Source of the DNA: Methanosarcinaceae archaeon
GTDB taxonomy: Archaea > Halobacteriota > Methanosarcinia > Methanosarcinales > Methanosarcinaceae
Direction: 5' to 3'
Length of the DNA: 8,609 nucleotides
Assembly (NCBI GenBank): GCA_016926455.1
Contig: JAFGOO010000218.1
Span: 1-8,609, forward strand
Shown here: positions 4,494-8,609 of the stretch, piece after piece
How the letters are laid out: each line of letters begins with the position of its first letter
Position numbering within the stretch: position 1 is the first letter of the stretch
Notes under the pieces: generated by a model
Database searches by the model: none
Told to the model about the DNA's origin: nothing
What the model saw: only the letters and a program-made list of their open reading frames with translations
Made by a program: the position numbers and the translations under genes

Positions 4494-6435
4494 CTATTTC
4501 CTCAACAAGAGTAATATTATCAAGCATGAGTGCACAGCTCCATCCAAGGGGTATAGCCCATGCCGGTTGTCCGTTGAACCTGTCAACCTGTTCTGGTATC
4601 AGTCCGGCTTTTGTTGTTCCCTTTAACGCCCATTTTATGTATTCAAAAGCCCGATCAATCAATTGCTGTTGCTCAATTTTTGATCCATTTTTATCCTTAA
4701 GGGTTTTGGCAAGCATAAGGAGTGCCTTTGATAGCCACAGTGTTGTCACAATCCAGGGATTACCGCCGATGTATTTATCGTTCTCGTACCGCATGATCCC
4801 GAAATGGTTGTTAACTGAAACTCTAAGTTTCTCCTCGATTTCATTGATAAGAGAATATATCATTGCCCTCTCATTACGATTATATGGTGAAAGTAGATTG
4901 AATGGAACAAATGTCCCGAGTATGCTCGCATCCAGAGTGGGGTCCAGTTTATTATCAATAATTCCCTTTGCAAAATACCCCTCGCTCAACCATAATTTCT
5001 CTATTGTCTTCATTTTCACAAGTTCAGCACGCTCAAGCCAACGTCTTGCAAGTCCTGATTCTCCGTGATCTTCTGCAAGATGTGCAGCAGCGACGAGTCC
5101 ACCATACACAGAAGCGTTTGTATAACTAAAAACACCATAATACGTTTCCCACAATTCCATACACGGTTCATGGAGTCCAGTAATGCATCGTTTCATCAGG
5201 TACTCGGCACCTCGTAGAACCGAAACCCATACATCTTCCAGAAAATCCGCTTTATTAAGTCCTTCAAGTTTACTGTAGTATATCTCAGTTGCATGGAGTG
5301 TTGAACCAGTCTCATCGATCTGGGTAGAGTAATCGAAATTCCCCCACGAAGGTGCTGTATTCCCATCAAGCCAGTATCGCTGGAACCATGAACCATCTGT
5401 AAGCTGGGTCATCCGGCACCATTTGAAAAACTTGTCACAATACTCCGGATACCCTGCATTTAGTAGGGAGATCACCACCTCGGCGCCGTCCCTGTTCCAG
5501 CAGAAACCATATCCTCCGCAGATCTCAAAGTTAGAATCAAACTCCGGGGCGGCAACAAACGAACCATGTTTAGGATCGTTCAGCAGGTTCAATGTGAGCA
5601 GTGAACGTTTATAAGCATCGAATAATTCCTGACGAAAATGCTTTTGGTCTTCAAGTCCGGATAGGTTCAAAACATTTTTTTTAGAAAGCCACATACCCCA
5701 GTACTCGTGTGTCCTATCAAAAATATTATCAACCGACTGTATTGTCAGTTCGCGCATTCTTTTGTACAACCGCGTTCTCTTCTGGGCAGCACAAAGAAAT
5801 ATTATAATTTCAACTGTAGTATCATCTTTGATATTAAGATCCCAGCCAACTGCAGTGTTAAGTTTGCCAATGTCCTCCTTGTTGTTCTGCAGTTTCCCAT
5901 CTTCCATATCGTATTTGGCGTTAGTCCACCATATGGTATCCATTGCCTTGCCAACCTGCCAATCTTCAAAATCAGGTACACCTTTAATACCGATATAATA
6001 ATCTTGCCAGTACTGGACAAGCAGCCGTTCCTTTGAATCGCAGAAACATGAGTTCTTTTTTTGCATGTCACCGACATTGAGACTGGAGTAATAAAAGAAC
6101 TTGCCACGGAAACATTTGGTTGAGTTGAATATGAATTTTCGGATCAACACAGGAACATGTGGATGCACAAAATCAAGGAGTGATATCCTCAATCCTGAAC
6201 TATGGGAAAGTATTGTTGTCACAATGTTCGTGTCTTCAATATAACTTTGATTGGAATGCCATTCATGACTATTTAACCATAGAAGCCTGCTCCCTGTATG
6301 GATACATGCCAGGGAATCCTCAACATGCTGGGCGTGGTCGCGTCTAGGGTAAAAAAACCCAAAGATCTCCCCTTTTATGCCCATTGTCACAAGTAGTCTT
6401 GGGTTTCCAAGAATTACATTTGGCTGTTTGATCAA
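4486..6435 (-). CDS. GH15 glucoamylase (glucan 1,4-alpha-glucosidase)
   Basis: Glucoamylases remove glucose from the non-reducing ends of alpha-1,4-glucans by inversion. The 649-residue product has the prokaryotic layout: an N-terminal beta-sandwich (about 1-255, beginning NVILGNPRLLVTMG) and a catalytic (alpha/alpha)6 barrel (about 265-649). Visible motifs are YGFCWNRDGAE (309-319), QIDETG (372-377), ELWETYYG (427-434), where E430 is the predicted general acid, and GLIPEQVD (611-618), where E615 is the predicted general base. No signal peptide is seen, so it should act inside the cell on stored glucan. The start is TTG at 6435, supported by GAGAGGAG (6441-6448) five bases upstream, by the TTGA overlap with the V4R gene's stop, and because the first residues fit the family's usual opening; the next ATG (codon 18) would cut into that. 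It is the last gene of the operon. Trehalase or dextranase activity, also found in GH15, cannot be excluded. Confidence 0.93.
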   Translation of the reverse strand: MIKQPNVILGNPRLLVTMGIKGEIFGFFYPRRDHAQHVEDSLACIHTGSRLLWLNSHEWHSNQSYIEDTNIVTTILSHSSGLRISLLDFVHPHVPVLIRKFIFNSTKCFRGKFFYYSSLNVGDMQKKNSCFCDSKERLLVQYWQDYYIGIKGVPDFEDWQVGKAMDTIWWTNAKYDMEDGKLQNNKEDIGKLNTAVGWDLNIKDDTTVEIIIFLCAAQKRTRLYKRMRELTIQSVDNIFDRTHEYWGMWLSKKNVLNLSGLEDQKHFRQELFDAYKRSLLTLNLLNDPKHGSFVAAPEFDSNFEICGGYGFCWNRDGAEVVISLLNAGYPEYCDKFFKWCRMTQLTDGSWFQRYWLDGNTAPSWGNFDYSTQIDETGSTLHATEIYYSKLEGLNKADFLEDVWVSVLRGAEYLMKRCITGLHEPCMELWETYYGVFSYTNASVYGGLVAAAHLAEDHGESGLARRWLERAELVKMKTIEKLWLSEGYFAKGIIDNKLDPTLDASILGTFVPFNLLSPYNRNERAMIYSLINEIEEKLRVSVNNHFGIMRYENDKYIGGNPWIVTTLWLSKALLMLAKTLKDKNGSKIEQQQLIDRAFEYIKWALKGTTKAGLIPEQVDRFNGQPAWAIPLGWSCALMLDNITLVEEIVG

Positions 6436-7241
6436 GTAGTCTCCTCTCGCAAAATGTGTTCAATTTTTGCACCCTGCGGCGCTGGAGATATTATATGTTC
6501 GCATATGTCGTGTCCCATACTTTTGCATCTTACTTCCCTTACCTGCATGGGTCTTCCTAGAACCTCAGTCAAAAAACCGGCAAAATATCCACTCATGTAC
6601 GCACAAACTGGCTGTTCCGCCTTCCCATATATCTCAGCAATAAACGAATCTCTGACAAATATCCGCCCGCTCAATGTTTCATAATCACAATTGATATCCA
6701 GAATTCCCCACCCGACTGTTATAAACAATTCTTTCAGGACATCTTTGAAATTGTACTTGTCGATGGCAATTATATTTTTAAAATATCTGGCAGCATGTGT
6801 GCCGCCGTTAAGACCACTGAGCATTAGCAGACCCTCAGATTGCGGAACAGTTTCGTTCAGTGTCCTTATTATATCCACAAAGGTTGTGGTGTGTGTGATC
6901 ATCGCCCTCTCACCCAAAAGACTGAGTGGGAATTCTACGGATTGCATAATCTTGTTCTTCGAAATCCCGTAATCAACATCTAAAACAACGTCGAGTTTTT
7001 TGAGCTCCCTTACAAGTTTATCAACATCGATTTCTTTTCTGATTTTCGTAAAAATCACGTATTTCGATTTACCACCTTGCTCTGTACTGCTCAGGTATCC
7101 GGATCTAATATTTACTTCCATATCTGCTAGGAAGCCATTGATGTCTGCTTGTGAACCTATTGTGTCGCTATAACTTATCTTGAACCACACAACATTTGTC
7201 GCCTCATCACCGGTACAAAAAATGTAAAGGTCCCTAACCAT
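6432..7241 (-). CDS. ACT-like plus V4R (4-vinyl reductase) domain sensor protein
   Basis: This 269-residue soluble protein has an N-terminal region (about 16-92) with the strand-helix pattern of an ACT-like ligand-binding domain (VVWFKISYSDTIGSQADING), a linker, and a C-terminal V4R domain (about 105-252). V4R hallmarks are GLNGGTHAARYF (143-154), CAYMSGYFAGF (213-223) and VRCKSMGHDICEHII (237-251). Cysteines C213, C239 and C247 are placed like those that can bind metal or ligand in this family. V4R domains bind small hydrophobic molecules or metals in regulators and in the bacteriochlorophyll protein BchJ. There is no DNA-binding domain, so a sensor, ligand carrier or partner-dependent regulator is likelier than a transcription factor. 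It lies 52 bases after the GH57 gene and overlaps the GH15 start by 4 bases. The ATG at 7241 has only a weak GGGTGTGGG ribosome binding site. Confidence 0.85.
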   Translation of the reverse strand: MVRDLYIFCTGDEATNVVWFKISYSDTIGSQADINGFLADMEVNIRSGYLSSTEQGGKSKYVIFTKIRKEIDVDKLVRELKKLDVVLDVDYGISKNKIMQSVEFPLSLLGERAMITHTTTFVDIIRTLNETVPQSEGLLMLSGLNGGTHAARYFKNIIAIDKYNFKDVLKELFITVGWGILDINCDYETLSGRIFVRDSFIAEIYGKAEQPVCAYMSGYFAGFLTEVLGRPMQVREVRCKSMGHDICEHIISPAPQGAKIEHILREETT

Positions 7242-7293
7242 TTAACCCACACCCACAAAGAAGCATCAAATAAGCTATCTCGCAGCCATGACA

Positions 7294-8490
7294 TTAATCC
7301 ATTTCGCTTAGAGTTTTAAACACCTTGGCTTTGAAATCCATAATCACTGCCATGTAGTTCACAGCCGCATCGAAAGGTGATGAATGTATACTGAAATACG
7401 AATGTACATCCCCGTCTCCCAGCCATTTGGTGCACATATAGTAGTAGTGGTCTGATGTTAAAAGATGTTTCCAGATATATATCAATTCATCGTCTTTTGT
7501 CTTTTTAACATAAGGCTCAAGAAGTTTAGCTTCTTCGAAACACCGCCTTTGCATATCATTTCCAAGCCATGCGCTCGTGTCACGTTCCATATCCGCCCAT
7601 GAGACCGTAGAAAAGTCGCCAACGTCTATCTCCGCAACCGGTCGATACATCTCAACAACTTCAGAGGGTGTGTTAAAGGTAAGTTTCCTTTTTATAACCT
7701 CATCCGGAAAAGCACGCAGAAAATGATGGATCCCTGTATCTTCCCAGTGATGTTCTCCAAAGGTCTCATAGTCCATGAATATGTTTATTGTGTCCTCTTT
7801 CATTTCTGCTGCCCATGATGCCCATTTGTCAGCCGTAAGGGGGTATTCGTTCCACCACTTTGCTGAAAACCGGTATCCTATGTCATCACTGAGTTTGAAG
7901 TTTCTCATCAAAACAGCAATTTCACAGTTCATTGCTTTATATACGTAGTTCGGTGATCTCCAGCCAAGCAGATGTTCCACACCTTCTGCAAGTATTGCCC
8001 TGTACCCGAGTTCTGAAACGGTCTTAGCAATGCTATTGTTATAGAGAAGTTCTGTGTTTCGGAATACTCTGGGTTTTACTTTTAGCAGGTCAAAGAGCAG
8101 ATCTCTGTGCTCGCGGATTTCTTCGATGAATTCGGTCCTGTCCTTAAATAATCCGGCAAGGGAATGGTAGTTAGTCTCATCCAGAAACTCAACACATCCC
8201 GAATCAGCCATCTGTTTAAAGGTGTCAATTACATCTTCACCCCACTGTTCACACTGGTTGAGAAGTGTTCCTGTGATTGAGACGCTGTATTTGAAATCAC
8301 TTTTGTGTGAATCGATAGCATCCAGAAGTATATTGTTTGTGGGACGGTAACACTTGTTTGCGACTTTTTCGAAAATCTCGCGGTTCTTTGGTTCGTCAAA
8401 GTACCTGTTGAACCCACTGCTGTGGTCGGGCCAGAACCAGCGAAGCCTATAAGGCTGGTGAATTTGGAAGTACATGCATACGGATGTCAC
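7294..8490 (-). CDS. GH57 alpha-amylase-type glycoside hydrolase
   Basis: GH57 enzymes are retaining hydrolases or transferases acting on alpha-1,4/1,6-glucans through an incomplete (beta/alpha)7 barrel. The 398-residue product has the family's conserved regions: HQPY at 11-14, EFLDETNYHSLAGLF at 101-115, FRNTELLYNN at 143-152 with E147 as predicted nucleophile (compare the TER motif of Thermococcus litoralis glucanotransferase), FMDYETFGEHH at 238-248 with D240 as predicted acid/base, and STVSWADMERDTSAWLGN at 294-311. It belongs to the short archaeal type like the Methanocaldococcus alpha-amylase MJ1611. No signal peptide is present, so it is cytoplasmic. The GTG start at 8490 is supported by GGAGG about eight bases upstream and by a 4-base GTGA overlap with the preceding gene. 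Amylase, 4-alpha-glucanotransferase and related activities cannot be told apart here. Confidence 0.93.
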   Translation of the reverse strand: MTSVCMYFQIHQPYRLRWFWPDHSSGFNRYFDEPKNREIFEKVANKCYRPTNNILLDAIDSHKSDFKYSVSITGTLLNQCEQWGEDVIDTFKQMADSGCVEFLDETNYHSLAGLFKDRTEFIEEIREHRDLLFDLLKVKPRVFRNTELLYNNSIAKTVSELGYRAILAEGVEHLLGWRSPNYVYKAMNCEIAVLMRNFKLSDDIGYRFSAKWWNEYPLTADKWASWAAEMKEDTINIFMDYETFGEHHWEDTGIHHFLRAFPDEVIKRKLTFNTPSEVVEMYRPVAEIDVGDFSTVSWADMERDTSAWLGNDMQRRCFEEAKLLEPYVKKTKDDELIYIWKHLLTSDHYYYMCTKWLGDGDVHSYFSIHSSPFDAAVNYMAVIMDFKAKVFKTLSEMD

Positions 8491-8609
8491 GTTCCAGCCT
8501 CCAGAACAGCCCGTCTGAAATCAGAAAGTATCGAAAAATTGTTGACCGCACGCTCGTATGCAAGCTGGAAATTGTTAGAGTTCATATCCAGCAGTATATC
8601 GCTTTGCTG
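8487..8609 (-). CDS. C-terminal end of an unidentified gene (partial)
   Basis: The last 40 codons of a gene run in from the right edge and stop at TGA (8489-8487), which overlaps the GH57 GTG start (GTGA). The visible tail reads ...NFQLAYERAVNNFSILSDFRRAVLEAGT and is open over its whole length. It looks helical and soluble but carries no diagnostic motif. From the operon context, a glucan-related enzyme such as a glycosyltransferase or glycogen synthase is plausible; this is a guess from neighbours, not from the residues. The 4-base overlap indicates co-transcription with GH57. Confidence 0.75.
   Translation of the reverse strand, partial: QQSDILLDMNSNNFQLAYERAVNNFSILSDFRRAVLEAGT

Noticed and set aside
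4526..5068. 180-codon plus-strand frame within the GH15 region
   Set aside because: It lies antisense to the conserved C-terminal catalytic barrel of GH15, including the EQ base motif, and reads as a frame shadow.
8229..8417. Minus-strand 62-codon frame inside GH57
   Set aside because: It overlaps the N-terminal catalytic-domain region of GH57 in another frame and has no independent support.

Overview
The window reads as archaeal, most likely a methanogen of the Methanosarcinaceae type (Methanolobus, Methanococcoides or Methanosarcina-like). This is inferred from the A+T-rich intergenic DNA with archaeal TATA-like boxes, the short GGTG/GGAG ribosome binding sites, the archaeal-style SppA, and a GH57 / ACT-V4R / GH15 gene group. 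No rRNA, tRNA or CRISPR array was seen, so the taxonomic call is an inference.

Layout. Positions 1-610 are a very A+T-rich stretch without a convincing gene. It holds several short inverted and direct repeats and two doubtful reading frames interrupted by TAG. Positions 611-2611 (+) encode a 666-residue Ser/Gly/Lys-rich protein of unknown function, with a hydrophobic middle and a C-terminal half that resembles an ADP-ribosyltransferase fold. A terminator-like hairpin follows. Convergent to it is a tiny two-gene unit on the minus strand. The first gene is a 51-residue AbrB/SpoVT-type DNA-binding protein (2879-3034). The second is a 60-residue protein with two membrane segments (2682-2864), whose ribosome binding site overlaps the regulator's stop codon. 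The A+T-rich, orphan character of 1-3085 suggests accessory DNA such as a decayed or integrated virus or plasmid.

From about 3180 the DNA looks like core genome. SppA (3267-4451, +) is a membrane-anchored Ser/Lys protease with an intact predicted dyad and a TATA-palindrome promoter. It converges on a minus-strand operon that enters from beyond the right edge: the C-terminal 40 residues of an unidentified gene (8487-8609), a GH57 alpha-glucan hydrolase or transferase (7294-8490), an ACT-like plus V4R sensor protein (6432-7241), and a GH15 glucoamylase (4486-6435). Two of the three junctions overlap by 4 bases (GTGA, TTGA), which points to translational coupling.

The operon is best explained as intracellular storage-glucan (glycogen-like) turnover. 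GH57 would cleave or rearrange alpha-1,4-glucan, GH15 would release glucose from chain ends, and the V4R protein may sense a small ligand tied to that metabolism. The most unusual items are the 666-residue protein with its possible ART-like module, the compact AbrB/membrane-protein pair with a long palindrome over its promoter, and the V4R sensor inside a glucan operon.
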